A stretch of 11,850 nucleotides of DNA from JBOHPP01 sp050731755 (GCA_050731755.1 JBOHPP010000173.1:1-11850); one strand, 5' to 3'; shown: positions 1-7,081, counted from the stretch's first letter. The notes: generated by a model from the letters alone, not told the origin. Numbers and translations: made by a program.

Positions 1-1
1 C

Positions 2-1015
2 CTTTCACGTGTCGATCGAGCCGAGGGCTCGATCGCGTCCGCGACCCCCGAGTTTCCGGGCATATTGCGCATTGAGGCGGAGCGGGCGATGACGCTCAGG
101 TACGGGGAGAATCCGCATCAGGCGGCGGCGTTCTACCAGCCACTGGACGCCCCGGTCGTCGGCCTCGGCGCCGGGCGGCAGCTACACGGCCCCGAGCTGG
201 GGTACAACAACCTGCTCGACCTCTCGGCGGCGCTTGGCCTGCTGCTCGAGTTCGAGGAGCCGGCGGCGGTGGTCGTCAAGCACACGAACCCCTGCGGCGC
301 GGCTCTGGGACCGAGCGTGGGCGCCGCGATGGCTCGGGCCAAGGCGTCGGACCCCGTGTCGATCTACGGCGGGATCGTGGGCGTCAACCGCACGCTCGAC
401 ATGGCCGTGGTGGCCGAGCTGGCTGGCATCTTCGTTGAGATCCTGTTCGCGCCGGCCCTGGCGCCCGACGCGCTGGAGGAGCTTCGCCGGACGAAGAAGA
501 AGTGCCGTGTGCTCGAGGTGCCGTGCGATCGGCGGGGGCTGCCGGCTCGACCGCTGGAGTACCGCAGCGTGTTGGGCGGCCTCCTGGCCCAGACCGTGGA
601 CCGGAACGATCTCGACGAGAGCGAGTTGACCGTCGTCAGCCGGCGCGCCCCCACGGCCGACGAGCGAGCCGCACTCCGCTTCGCCTGGCGGGTTGCCAAG
701 CACGTCAAATCGAACGCGATCGTATTGGCCACCGCCCAGCAGGTCGTGGGAGTCGGTGCCGGCCAGATGAACCGCCTGGACTCGGCCCGGCTGGCCGTGA
801 TGCGAGCCCGGGAAGCGGGTCTCTCCACCGAGGGCAGCGTGTGCGCCTCCGATGCGTTCTTCCCGTTCCGCGATGGGCTCGACGCCGTGGCCGGCGCCGG
901 CGTCACCGCCGTCATCCAACCCGGAGGCTCGTTGCGGGACCAGGACGTGATCGCGGCGGCCGACGAGCACGGGATGGCCATGCTCTTCACCGGCGTTCGC
1001 CACTTCAGGCACTGA
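2..1015 (+). CDS. purH: Bifunctional AICAR formyltransferase / IMP cyclohydrolase, 3' part
   Basis: This is the C-terminal part of PurH, which does the last two steps of de novo IMP synthesis: formylation of AICAR with 10-formyl-tetrahydrofolate, then ring closure. The reading frame is open to the left edge with no stop from base 2, so the true start lies outside the window. A TTG at 65 is only an internal codon. About 338 residues are present, against roughly 510-530 for the whole family, so the N-terminal cyclohydrolase (MGS-like) domain is missing here. The visible part is the transformylase domain. It has the entry motif LRYGENPHQAA, the catalytic Lys-His of VVKHTNPCGAA, KSNAIVLA, SDAFFPFRDG, and the family-typical ending VIQPGGSLRDQDVI...FTGVRHFRH. 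The next gene starts 5 bases after the stop, so co-transcription with the MerR-TPR gene and purD is likely. The assignment is secure. Confidence 0.97.
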   Translation, partial: LSRVDRAEGSIASATPEFPGILRIEAERAMTLRYGENPHQAAAFYQPLDAPVVGLGAGRQLHGPELGYNNLLDLSAALGLLLEFEEPAAVVVKHTNPCGAALGPSVGAAMARAKASDPVSIYGGIVGVNRTLDMAVVAELAGIFVEILFAPALAPDALEELRRTKKKCRVLEVPCDRRGLPARPLEYRSVLGGLLAQTVDRNDLDESELTVVSRRAPTADERAALRFAWRVAKHVKSNAIVLATAQQVVGVGAGQMNRLDSARLAVMRAREAGLSTEGSVCASDAFFPFRDGLDAVAGAGVTAVIQPGGSLRDQDVIAAADEHGMAMLFTGVRHFRH

Positions 1016-1020
1016 CCGCG

Positions 1021-1926
1021 ATGACCGGACGCAATCCCGAACGGATCTACGGCCTCCGCGAGCTGACGCGGATCTTGAGCCTCACCCCCAAGCGCATGGC
1101 CCAACTGCGCCGGCTCGAGCTGCTGCACGGCGATGGCGGCTACACCTTCCGCGAACTGCTGGCCCTCAAGGCGGCGAGCGCGCTGCTGGACACCGGCGCC
1201 TCGGTCCGCCAGATCCGGGAGGCCCTGGCCACCCTGCGCCGTCAAGCCCCCGACCTTGAGAACCCGCTGGCGGAGGTGCGCTTCCTGGTCGAGGGCGGGC
1301 GCCTGCTCGCCCAGTCGGACCGCGTGCGCTTCGATCCCCGGACCGGCCAGACGGTGCTGGCGCTGGACGCGGGCGGCCTCAGCAAGGACGCCGAGGCCAC
1401 GCTGGTGACCGGGCTCGTGCGGCCGCTGCACCCTCCGGCTTCCCAGGCCGAGGCCTGGTTCGAGCGGGCCAGCGAGTGGGACGCCGACCCCGCCCGCTGG
1501 GATGAGTCGGTGGATGCCTACCGTCGCGTCGTGGCCCTGGACCCGACGTACGCCGCAGCCTGGAACAACCTGGGCCTGCTGCTTCATCGCATGGGCCAGT
1601 ACGCCGAGGCGCGCGACGCCTATCGCGCGGCGCTCGAGCACGACCAGCAGTGCGCGGAGGCCGCCTACAACCTCGGATCGCTCGACGAGGACTCGGGCCA
1701 AGCCGAGGACGCCATCGGACACTATCGCCACGCGCTCCAGCTCTCGCCCGACTACGCCGACGCTCACTTCAACCTGGCTGCCGCCCTGGCCCGTTCCGGC
1801 CGCAACGCCGAGGCCGTGCGGCACTGGCAGCGCTACCTGGACCTCGACGCGGGCAGCCCGTGGGCGAGGATCGCGCGAGCCCATCTGGAGGTCGTGGAAC
1901 CGCCGGAAGGGGGCGCGCCCCAATGA
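1021..1926 (+). CDS. MerR-type HTH protein fused to TPR repeats
   Basis: A 301-residue cytoplasmic protein. Residues 8-75 look like a MerR-family winged helix-turn-helix: YGLRELTRILSLTPKRMAQL is followed by the GGYTFRELLALKAASALLDTG wing and helix, then VRQIREAL. Residues 82-118 form a short beta-rich linker containing a TGQTVLALD motif. From about residue 143 to 290 there are roughly four tetratricopeptide repeats. Their consensus signatures include AAWNNLGLLLHRMGQYAEA, AAYNLGSLDEDSGQAEDAI and AHFNLAAALARSGRNAEAV, each followed by an ALxLxP-like turn. I chose the ATG 5 bases after the purH stop because the HTH begins right after it; further upstream the frame is only a shadow of purH. Its stop overlaps the purD start (ATGA at 1923-1926), so translation is probably coupled. 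The fusion suggests a regulator or adaptor that senses a partner through the TPRs. Its target is unknown, and control of the surrounding purine genes is only inferred from position. Confidence 0.85.
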   Translation: MTGRNPERIYGLRELTRILSLTPKRMAQLRRLELLHGDGGYTFRELLALKAASALLDTGASVRQIREALATLRRQAPDLENPLAEVRFLVEGGRLLAQSDRVRFDPRTGQTVLALDAGGLSKDAEATLVTGLVRPLHPPASQAEAWFERASEWDADPARWDESVDAYRRVVALDPTYAAAWNNLGLLLHRMGQYAEARDAYRAALEHDQQCAEAAYNLGSLDEDSGQAEDAIGHYRHALQLSPDYADAHFNLAAALARSGRNAEAVRHWQRYLDLDAGSPWARIARAHLEVVEPPEGGAPQ

Positions 1927-3191
1927 AAGTGCTCCTCGTCGGGGGCGGCGGGCGCGAGCACGCGCTCGCCTGGCGCATCGCCGAGAGCCCCCGCGTCGAG
2001 CGACTCTACGCCGCGCCCGGGAGCCCCGGCATCGCCCGTCACGGCACCTGCGTGCCCATCAGCGCGGACGCCCACGAGGACCTCTTGAGCGTCGCCGAGC
2101 GCACGCGGATCGACTTCACCGTGGTGGGCCCCGAGGCCCCGCTGGTCGCGGGGCTCGCCGACCGGTTCGCCGGGCGCGGGCTCACTGCGCTCGGCCCGGG
2201 AGCGCGGGCGGCGCAGCTCGAGGGCTCGAAGGTCTTCGCCAAGACCCTCATGGATCGCCACAGCATTCCTACCGCGCGGTTCGCGTGCTTCGAGGCTCCC
2301 GGGGAGGCGCGGCGCTACTGCCGCCAGCTGGGGGTACCCCTGGTCGTCAAGGCCGACGGGCTCGCCGGCGGCAAGGGCGCCATCGTGTGCCGAACGCTGG
2401 ACGAGGCCGATGCGGCCATCCGGTCGTGCATGGAGGAGCGCGTCTTCGGCGCGGCCGGCACCGTCGTCGTGATCGAGGAGTTCCTCATCGGCGAGGAAGT
2501 CTCGTTCTTTGCGCTGTCGAACGGGGCCGACGTGCTGGCCCTCGGCGCCGCCCAGGACCACAAGACGATCTTCGACGACGATCGCGGCCCCAACACGGGC
2601 GGCATGGGCGCGTACTCGCCGGTGCCGTTCTTCGACGCGGCGGCCGAGCGGCAGGCGATGGAGACAATCGTCCGCCCCACGATCGCGGCGCTGGCCAAGG
2701 ACGGAACGCCGTACCACGGCGTGCTGTATGTCCAACTCATGCTCACCGGTCAGGGGCCAAAAGTGGTGGAGTTCAACTGTCGTTGGGGGGACCCCGAGTG
2801 CCAGGTTCTCATGGCGCGGCTCGCTGACGATCCGCTGCCGCTCCTGGTGAGCGCCGCGCGCGGAGAGCCCTTCCCGGAGCGCGTCGCCTGGACCCCGGCC
2901 TCCGCGGTGTGCGTGAACCTGGCCTCGGGCGGCTACCCTGGCACCTATCGCACCGGGCTGCCGGTGGACGGTGTTGACAGCGCGGAGGCACTGGACGGCG
3001 TGCGCGTCTTCCACGCCGGGACCGCCGAGCGCGACGGCAAGCTCGTCACCGCAGGCGGACGCGTGCTCGGCGTCACCGCCACGGCGCCGACACTTGGCGA
3101 GGCCGTCCGGCGCGCGTACGCGGCCGTGGGCCGCATCCGCTTCGAGGGCATGCACTATCGTACCGACATCGGCAGAAAGGGGATCGGGTAG
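1923..3191 (+). CDS. purD: Phosphoribosylamine-glycine ligase (GAR synthetase)
   Basis: PurD joins phosphoribosylamine to glycine with ATP, the second step of purine synthesis. The 422-residue length is normal for the monofunctional enzyme. The N-domain opens with MKVLLVGGGGREHALAWRIA. The ATP-grasp part shows VVKADGLAGGKGA (residues 141-153), VIEEFLIGEEVSFFAL (183-198), AQDHKTIFDDDRGPNTGGMGAY (210-231) and the metal-binding EFN at 283-285. The C-domain has LASGGYPGTY and FHAGT. Two otherwise well-kept spots differ from what I expect: EFNCRWGDPEC where EFN-A-RFGDPE is usual, and GVLYVQLM where GVLYAGLM is usual. The catalytic Glu, Asn and Arg are kept, so it should be active. A ribosome binding site GGAAGG lies at 1905-1910. 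The start overlaps the upstream stop by 4 bases, and the stop (TAG) shares its last G with the GTG start of purE. Confidence 0.97.
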   Translation: MKVLLVGGGGREHALAWRIAESPRVERLYAAPGSPGIARHGTCVPISADAHEDLLSVAERTRIDFTVVGPEAPLVAGLADRFAGRGLTALGPGARAAQLEGSKVFAKTLMDRHSIPTARFACFEAPGEARRYCRQLGVPLVVKADGLAGGKGAIVCRTLDEADAAIRSCMEERVFGAAGTVVVIEEFLIGEEVSFFALSNGADVLALGAAQDHKTIFDDDRGPNTGGMGAYSPVPFFDAAAERQAMETIVRPTIAALAKDGTPYHGVLYVQLMLTGQGPKVVEFNCRWGDPECQVLMARLADDPLPLLVSAARGEPFPERVAWTPASAVCVNLASGGYPGTYRTGLPVDGVDSAEALDGVRVFHAGTAERDGKLVTAGGRVLGVTATAPTLGEAVRRAYAAVGRIRFEGMHYRTDIGRKGIG

Positions 3192-3709
3192 TGGAGAAGA
3201 CGCCCGTTCGGGTCGGCATCGTGCTCGGCAGCGACTCCGACCTCGAGGTCATGCTGGAGGCAGTGAAGGTGCTCGACGCGCTGGGGATCGGGAGCGAGGT
3301 GGTGGTCGCCTCCGCGCATCGCACGCCCCAGCGGACCCACGACTACGCGACCACCGCGCAGGCGCGGGGGATCAAAGTGCTGATCGGCGCCGCGGGTGGG
3401 GCGGCGGCATTGCCGGGCGCGCTCGCCGCGGCCTCGCCCCTGCCGGTCATCGGCGTGCCCATCGCCTCCACTCCGCTCGGTGGGATCGATGCCCTGCTGT
3501 CGATCGCGCAGATGCCGAAGGGCGTGCCCGTGGCCACGGTCGCCATCGGCGCGTGGGGCGCCGTCAACGCTGCGATTCTGGCGGCTGAGATCCTCGCGGT
3601 GGCCGACCCGGCGGTGGCCCAGCGCCTGGCCGCCTATCGCCAGCGCCTGGCCGACGAGGTCGACGAGCGCGCGCGGCGTGTCGCCGACCGGATGAAGGCG
3701 AGGCCGTAG
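3191..3709 (+). CDS. purE: PurE-type N5-CAIR mutase / AIR carboxylase
   Basis: A 172-residue PurE protein, which forms CAIR in purine synthesis. The fold signatures are clear: VGIVLGSDSDLEVM (phosphate-binding GSDSD at 13-17), SAHRTP (41-46, with the catalytic His43), LSIAQMPKGVPVATVAIG and a conserved Asn in the GAVNAA segment. The GTG start at 3191 overlaps the purD stop by one base and gives the normal N-terminus. Several active-site positions differ from the bacterial class I pattern. The loop usually written GGAAHLPGM reads GGAAALPGA, so Ala73 replaces the usual His. PVQS reads PIAS, and IGKAGAANA reads IGAWGAVNA. No purK follows, although class I enzymes need PurK to make their substrate. 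It is clearly PurE; whether it acts as mutase or direct carboxylase is open. Confidence 0.93.
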   Translation: MEKTPVRVGIVLGSDSDLEVMLEAVKVLDALGIGSEVVVASAHRTPQRTHDYATTAQARGIKVLIGAAGGAAALPGALAAASPLPVIGVPIASTPLGGIDALLSIAQMPKGVPVATVAIGAWGAVNAAILAAEILAVADPAVAQRLAAYRQRLADEVDERARRVADRMKARP

Positions 3710-3723
3710 CGCCGACTCCGGCG
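3710..3723 (+). repeat. Perfect inverted repeat filling the purE-tsaC gap
   Basis: CGCCG at 3710-3714 and CGGCG at 3719-3723 form a 5-bp stem with an ACTC loop. The hairpin occupies the whole gap between the purE stop and the tsaC ATG. No ribosome binding site of normal spacing is visible there, so the hairpin may affect initiation. A very similar 14-base element sits directly before the start at 7096. Confidence 0.45.
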
Positions 3724-4338
3724 ATGGGCACCGAGGTTCTGATCGTCGACCCGTCCCGCCCCGACCCGGCCGCGCTCGAGCGCGCTGCCGACTGGCTGCG
3801 GGCCGGCGGTCTCGTCGCGTTTCCCACCGAGAGCTTCTACGGGCTCGGCGCCGCGGCTCTCGACGCTCACGCCACGAACCGCATCTTCGCGGTCAAGGGC
3901 CGACCCGAGTCCAAGCCGCTCCTCGTGCTGGTGGACTCGGTGACGATGGCCGAAGCCCTGGCGGTCGTCGCCGCCCGGGCCCGGGCGCTGATGGAACGCT
4001 ACTGGCCCGGCCCGCTCACCCTCGTCCTGCCGGCGCGCCATTCCGTCCCCGACGCGGTGACGGCAGGCACGGGCACCGTGGGAGTGCGGCTGTCCTCGCA
4101 TCCGACCGCCCGGGGTCTGGTTCGAGCCCTGGGCGCGCCGGTGACGGCGCCGAGCGCCAACCCTGCCGGAGCCGCTCCGCCCACCACCGCCGCGGACGTG
4201 TTGCGGTACTTCCCGGACGCGCTGGCGTGCGTGCTGGACGGCGGTGCCACGGCCGGCGGCCCCCCATCGACGGTCCTCGACGTGACCGCGGATCCCCCGC
4301 GCCTGCTCCGCCAGGGCGCGGTGACAGTCGACCTGTGA
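3724..4338 (+). CDS. tsaC: L-threonylcarbamoyladenylate synthase (TsaC/Sua5/YrdC family)
   Basis: This enzyme makes threonylcarbamoyl-AMP from threonine, bicarbonate and ATP, the first step of the t6A modification at position 37 of ANN-decoding tRNAs. The 204-residue single-domain length matches the short TsaC form and lacks the Sua5 C-terminal domain. Motifs in order are FPTESFYGLG (33-42; FPTETVYGLG is usual), IFAVKGRP and KPLLVLV (54-70), YWPGPLTLVLPA (93-104), VGVRLSSHP (119-127), APVTAPSANPAG (138-149, with the SxN motif) and GGPPSTVLDV. The ATG at 3724 gives the expected short N-terminal lead into the YrdC domain. The stop codon lies at the first base triplet of a tandem repeat that separates it from mobA. 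Confidence 0.93.
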   Translation: MGTEVLIVDPSRPDPAALERAADWLRAGGLVAFPTESFYGLGAAALDAHATNRIFAVKGRPESKPLLVLVDSVTMAEALAVVAARARALMERYWPGPLTLVLPARHSVPDAVTAGTGTVGVRLSSHPTARGLVRALGAPVTAPSANPAGAAPPTTAADVLRYFPDALACVLDGGATAGGPPSTVLDVTADPPRLLRQGAVTVDL

Positions 4339-4460
4339 TGGTTGTGCGAAGCCGCAGGGCGGCCGCGGAGCGCGCCCGAGGCGAGCCTGTGAAAGCCGTG
4401 CGAAGCCGCAGGGCGGCCGCGGAGCGCATGCGGAGCGCGCCCGAGGCGAGCCTGTGAAAG
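4332..4460 (+). repeat. Two-unit GC-rich tandem repeat between tsaC and mobA
   Basis: Unit 1 spans 4332-4385 (54 bases) and unit 2 spans 4386-4450 (65 bases); a third copy of the edge sequence CCTGTGA lies at 4451-4457. After CCTGTGA the two units differ only in a 5-base stretch (tggtt versus aagcc). They are then identical through a GC-rich core, except that unit 2 carries an extra 11 bases, an internal duplication of CGGAGCGC at 4420-4438. The first CCTGTGA contains the tsaC stop and the last contains the GTG start of mobA. Removing both units would restore a GTGA stop/start overlap, so the repeat looks like an insertion followed by duplication. Unit 1 is a multiple of three. One small frame (ATG 4338 to TGA 4455-4457, 39 residues, Arg/Ala-rich) reads through the repeat, overlapping tsaC by one base and mobA by four. 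I regard that frame as probably a by-product. Confidence 0.9.
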
Positions 4461-5053
4461 TCACCGGCGTCATCCAAGCCGGCGGCAAGAGCACCCGCAT
4501 GGGCGGGCGGCCCAAGGCGCTCATGGAATTGGGCGGGCGCCGGATCATCGAGCGGGTGGTGGCGGCACTCGGGGGCGCCGTGGACGACTTGCTCGTCGTC
4601 ACCAATACGCCCGACCTGTACGCGTTCCTCCGGCTCCCGATGGTTCCCGATGTCTATCCCGACGGAGGATCCCTGGGCGGCATCTACTCGGGCCTCAAGG
4701 CCGCCGCCGGTGAGGTCGCGTTCACGGTCGCCTGCGACATGCCGTTCTTGCGCCGCGAGGTCGTGCGGCTCGTCGTCGAGCGGGCGGGGCTGGGCGATGT
4801 CGTCATTCCCCGGGTCGGCGGTCAATACGAGACGCTGCACGCGGCCTACCAGAAGACGTGCCTGCCCCACATGGAGGAGCGGCTCGCTCGCGGGCAGCTC
4901 AAGATCGTGGGCTTCTTCGATCAGGTGCGCGTGGTCGCGATCGACGAGGCCGAGGTGGCGCGTTATGCGGACCCCGCGGTGGTCTTCATGAACGTGAACA
5001 CGCCGCTGGAGCTCGAGCGGGCGCGGGCGCTGGCCGGCGAGCGTCAGGGATGA
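4454..5053 (+). CDS. mobA: Molybdenum cofactor guanylyltransferase
   Basis: MobA attaches GMP from GTP to molybdopterin-bound molybdenum, making the bis-MGD cofactor precursor for enzymes of the DMSO-reductase family. The 199-residue nucleotidyltransferase opens with VTGVIQAGGKSTRMGGRPKAL (3-23), the GGxSxRMGxxK nucleotide-binding loop. It continues with VPDVYPDGGSLGGIYSGLKAA (64-84), the metal-site ACDMPFL (93-99), GGQYETLHAAYQ (122-133) and the family-typical FMNVNTPLELERA near the end. The GTG start is chosen because it is directly followed by the conserved strand and sits at the repeat edge; no good ribosome binding site is visible. The stop overlaps the next ATG (ATGA, 5050-5053). No other molybdopterin genes are in the window. 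A related sugar- or nucleotide-activating transferase is possible, but the C-terminal NVNTPxE motif favours MobA. Confidence 0.87.
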   Translation: MKVTGVIQAGGKSTRMGGRPKALMELGGRRIIERVVAALGGAVDDLLVVTNTPDLYAFLRLPMVPDVYPDGGSLGGIYSGLKAAAGEVAFTVACDMPFLRREVVRLVVERAGLGDVVIPRVGGQYETLHAAYQKTCLPHMEERLARGQLKIVGFFDQVRVVAIDEAEVARYADPAVVFMNVNTPLELERARALAGERQG

Positions 5054-5832
5054 CCTCGATCCTCGGTCTCAATGCGCTGCCGGCCGGGGTGCGCGATCAG
5101 CTCTACCTGCGCCTCATTCCCGACGAGCTGCTGGCCCGCTGCGGCGTCGACCGGCGCCTGCCCGGCGGCCGGCTGATCCGGATCACCGCAGGCGAGGACA
5201 AGCCCTGGGCCCGCGTGGAGCTACGGGCGGGCGAGCACGACTGCGATCCGGTGGTCCTGCTCGACGTCAGCACCTCGGCCTTTGGCGTCCCCGAGCTGGG
5301 GCTGGTACAGATCAACGATCCCGAGGCGCCGCGCTACGGGATCGACCGCGACGGCGACGGTCACGACACCCTCCTGGGCACGGCCTTGCGGAACCACGCC
5401 GAGGAGGCGCGCGCCCTGACCGACGGTCTGGCCCCCGGGCAGATCCGGCGCGGCCTCCGCATGCTGGGGCGCGTGCTCGAGTGCATGGATGACTTCTGCC
5501 GGCTTCTCGGCAGAGACTTCTACCTCGTCGAGCCCCTCTTCTATCACTCGGCCCTCCTTTACGAGCGCCACGGCTGCGACTACTTCGTGGGCCACGACCG
5601 CATGGACGAGATCCATGCCGGCTTTGAGCCGGGCGGCCCGCTCCGAGCCCGGCTGGACGACTCCACACCGTTCCGGCGCCGGGGCTTTGAAGCGACCATC
5701 CGCGGGCGGAGCTGGGCCATCCACGACGGGATCCTCGGCGTGCCATTCAGCGGGGGCGCGGCCGGCGTCAAGATGTACCGGGTACCGGGCCGCCATGCCG
5801 GGCTGTCGACATTCCCCGGCGCGGTATTCTGA
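5050..5832 (+). CDS. Uncharacterised 260-residue protein, coupled to mobA and thiI
   Basis: I do not recognise this family. The ATG at 5050 overlaps the mobA stop by 4 bases, and the stop directly abuts the thiI ATG, so it is embedded in the same transcript. The frame is genuinely coding: codon third positions are strongly G/C, and no other frame here suits a gene. Visible features are a soluble N-terminal half with PWARVELRAGEHDCDPVVLLDV (52-73), then an acidic stretch IDRDGDGHDT (98-107) that resembles a DxDxDG metal loop but lacks a full EF-hand. A helical middle follows (about 125-172) with VLECMDDFCRLLGRDFYLVEPLFYHS. Next is HGCDYFVGHDRMDEIHAGF (174-192), rich in His, Asp and Cys, and a Gly-rich end GILGVPFSGGAAG. 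There is no signal peptide or membrane segment. The many charged residues and His/Cys suggest an enzyme or metal binder; no function is claimed. Confidence 0.85.
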   Translation: MTSILGLNALPAGVRDQLYLRLIPDELLARCGVDRRLPGGRLIRITAGEDKPWARVELRAGEHDCDPVVLLDVSTSAFGVPELGLVQINDPEAPRYGIDRDGDGHDTLLGTALRNHAEEARALTDGLAPGQIRRGLRMLGRVLECMDDFCRLLGRDFYLVEPLFYHSALLYERHGCDYFVGHDRMDEIHAGFEPGGPLRARLDDSTPFRRRGFEATIRGRSWAIHDGILGVPFSGGAAGVKMYRVPGRHAGLSTFPGAVF

Positions 5833-7080
5833 ATGGCCGTGGCCCGGCTCCGGCCTGCCGTCATCGTCCACTACCACGAAATCAGCCTCAAACGTGGCAA
5901 TCGGCCGCTCTTCCTGCGCCATCTCGCGCGCAACCTCGAGCGGGCAACCAGCGATCTGCCACCGGTGCGCGTGCACCAGTTGTCCGGCCGCATCCTGCTC
6001 GACCTCGAAGGTCACGACCGGCCCGAGGCCGTGCGCGACCGCGCCGCCCGGGTCTGCGGGGTAGCCAGCGTGGCCCTGGCCTGGCGCGTCGCCTCCGCGC
6101 TGGACGCGATGAAGGCCGCGGTGGGGCGGCTGGTCGAGGGGTGCCGCTTCGGCTCGTTTCGGATCTCGGCGCGGCGGGCCTTCAAGACCTACCCGATGAC
6201 ATCGGTGGAGCTGAATCGGCAGCTTGGCGCATTCGTCCTCGAGCGCGTCGGCGCGACGGGCGTCCGCGTCGACCTCGAGAACCCCGAGCTCGAGATCCAC
6301 GTGGAGGTGCTGCCGGCGGAGACCTTCGTCTACGCCGATCCTCGGCCGGGACCGGGCGGGCTCCCCGTCGGGTCCAGCGGGACCATCGCGGCCCTGCTGT
6401 CCGGCGGGATCGACTCGCCGGTAGCGGCCTGGCGCATGATGAAGCGGGGCTGCCGTGTCGTATTCGTCCATTTCCACAGCGTGCCTTACCTGCCGGCGAC
6501 GTCGCAGGCCAAGGCCCGGGCGCTCGTCGAGCGCCTGACTCAGTGGCAGTACCGGTCCCAGCTCTTCCTCGTGCCGCTCGGCGAGGTCCAGCGGGAAGTC
6601 GTGCTGAGCGTGCCACCGCCGATCCGCGTCGTCGTCTACCGTCGGATGATGGCGCGCATCGCTGAGGCGCTCGGCCGGCGCCTGGGCGCCGAGGCTCTGA
6701 CGACGGGTGAGAGCCTGGGACAGGTCGCCTCGCAGACGCTCACGAACCTGTCCCGGATCGACGACGTGGCCGGGCTGCCCATCCTGCGGCCGCTGATCGG
6801 GATGGACAAGCTCGAGATCACCGCGCAAGCCCAGCGCCTCGGCACCTTCGAGATCTCCATCGAGCCGGACGCCGACTGCTGCACGCTCTTCGTCCCCCGG
6901 CACCCCTCGACGCGCGTCAGCGCCGAGGAGGTCGCCGCGGCCGAGGCCCGCCTGGATCTCCCCCGACTCGTGGCCATGGGAGTCGACGGCGCCGTGCTGG
7001 CGATTTTCGAGTTTCCCCCGGCGCCGGTGGGCGCCGCCGCGCGCGACACCGGCCTCACGCCGGCGGCCACCGACGAGTGA
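5833..7080 (+). CDS. thiI: tRNA 4-thiouridine synthase / sulfurtransferase ThiI
   Basis: ThiI adenylates U8 of tRNA and installs sulfur to give 4-thiouridine; in some bacteria it also helps make the thiamine thiazole. The 415 residues comprise an N-terminal ferredoxin-like part with the family motif VHYHEISLKRGNR (12-24) and a THUMP domain (about 60-165, including the FRISARRAFKTYPMTSVELNRQLG segment). The PP-loop AANH domain has the ATP-binding LSGGIDSPVAAW (189-200), TGESLGQVASQTLTNL (291-306), RPLIGMDKLEI and DCCTLFVPRHPSTR (348-361). There is no C-terminal rhodanese domain, unlike the longer E. coli protein, so another sulfur donor protein must act with it. The ATG follows the upstream stop with no gap. 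The last 20 or so residues are a variable tail. Confidence 0.95.
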   Translation: MAVARLRPAVIVHYHEISLKRGNRPLFLRHLARNLERATSDLPPVRVHQLSGRILLDLEGHDRPEAVRDRAARVCGVASVALAWRVASALDAMKAAVGRLVEGCRFGSFRISARRAFKTYPMTSVELNRQLGAFVLERVGATGVRVDLENPELEIHVEVLPAETFVYADPRPGPGGLPVGSSGTIAALLSGGIDSPVAAWRMMKRGCRVVFVHFHSVPYLPATSQAKARALVERLTQWQYRSQLFLVPLGEVQREVVLSVPPPIRVVVYRRMMARIAEALGRRLGAEALTTGESLGQVASQTLTNLSRIDDVAGLPILRPLIGMDKLEITAQAQRLGTFEISIEPDADCCTLFVPRHPSTRVSAEEVAAAEARLDLPRLVAMGVDGAVLAIFEFPPAPVGAAARDTGLTPAATDE

Positions 7081-7081
7081 A

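Noticed and set aside
1910..1921. Twelve-base palindrome GGGGCGCGCCCC just before the purD start
   Set aside because: It has no loop, so it cannot form a hairpin of note. It also codes the end of the MerR-TPR protein and is easily explained by base composition.
364..1923. Long antisense open frame of 519 codons across purH and the MerR-TPR gene
   Set aside because: It is a shadow produced by GC-rich codon use on the + strand. The + strand proteins have clear family motifs and the antisense product has none. The same applies to the long - strand frames at 1833-3155, 5221-6903 and 10211-11650 (apart from the short start at 10249).
2974..2979. Perfect TTGACA inside purD
   Set aside because: No -10-like hexamer follows at 16-18 bases, and it lies within a coding region with no gene start nearby.
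5343..5372. DxDxDG stretch in the unknown protein as an EF-hand or dockerin calcium site
   Set aside because: Only the first half of the loop fits; the hydrophobic position 8 and the Glu at position 12 are missing, and there is no paired second hand.
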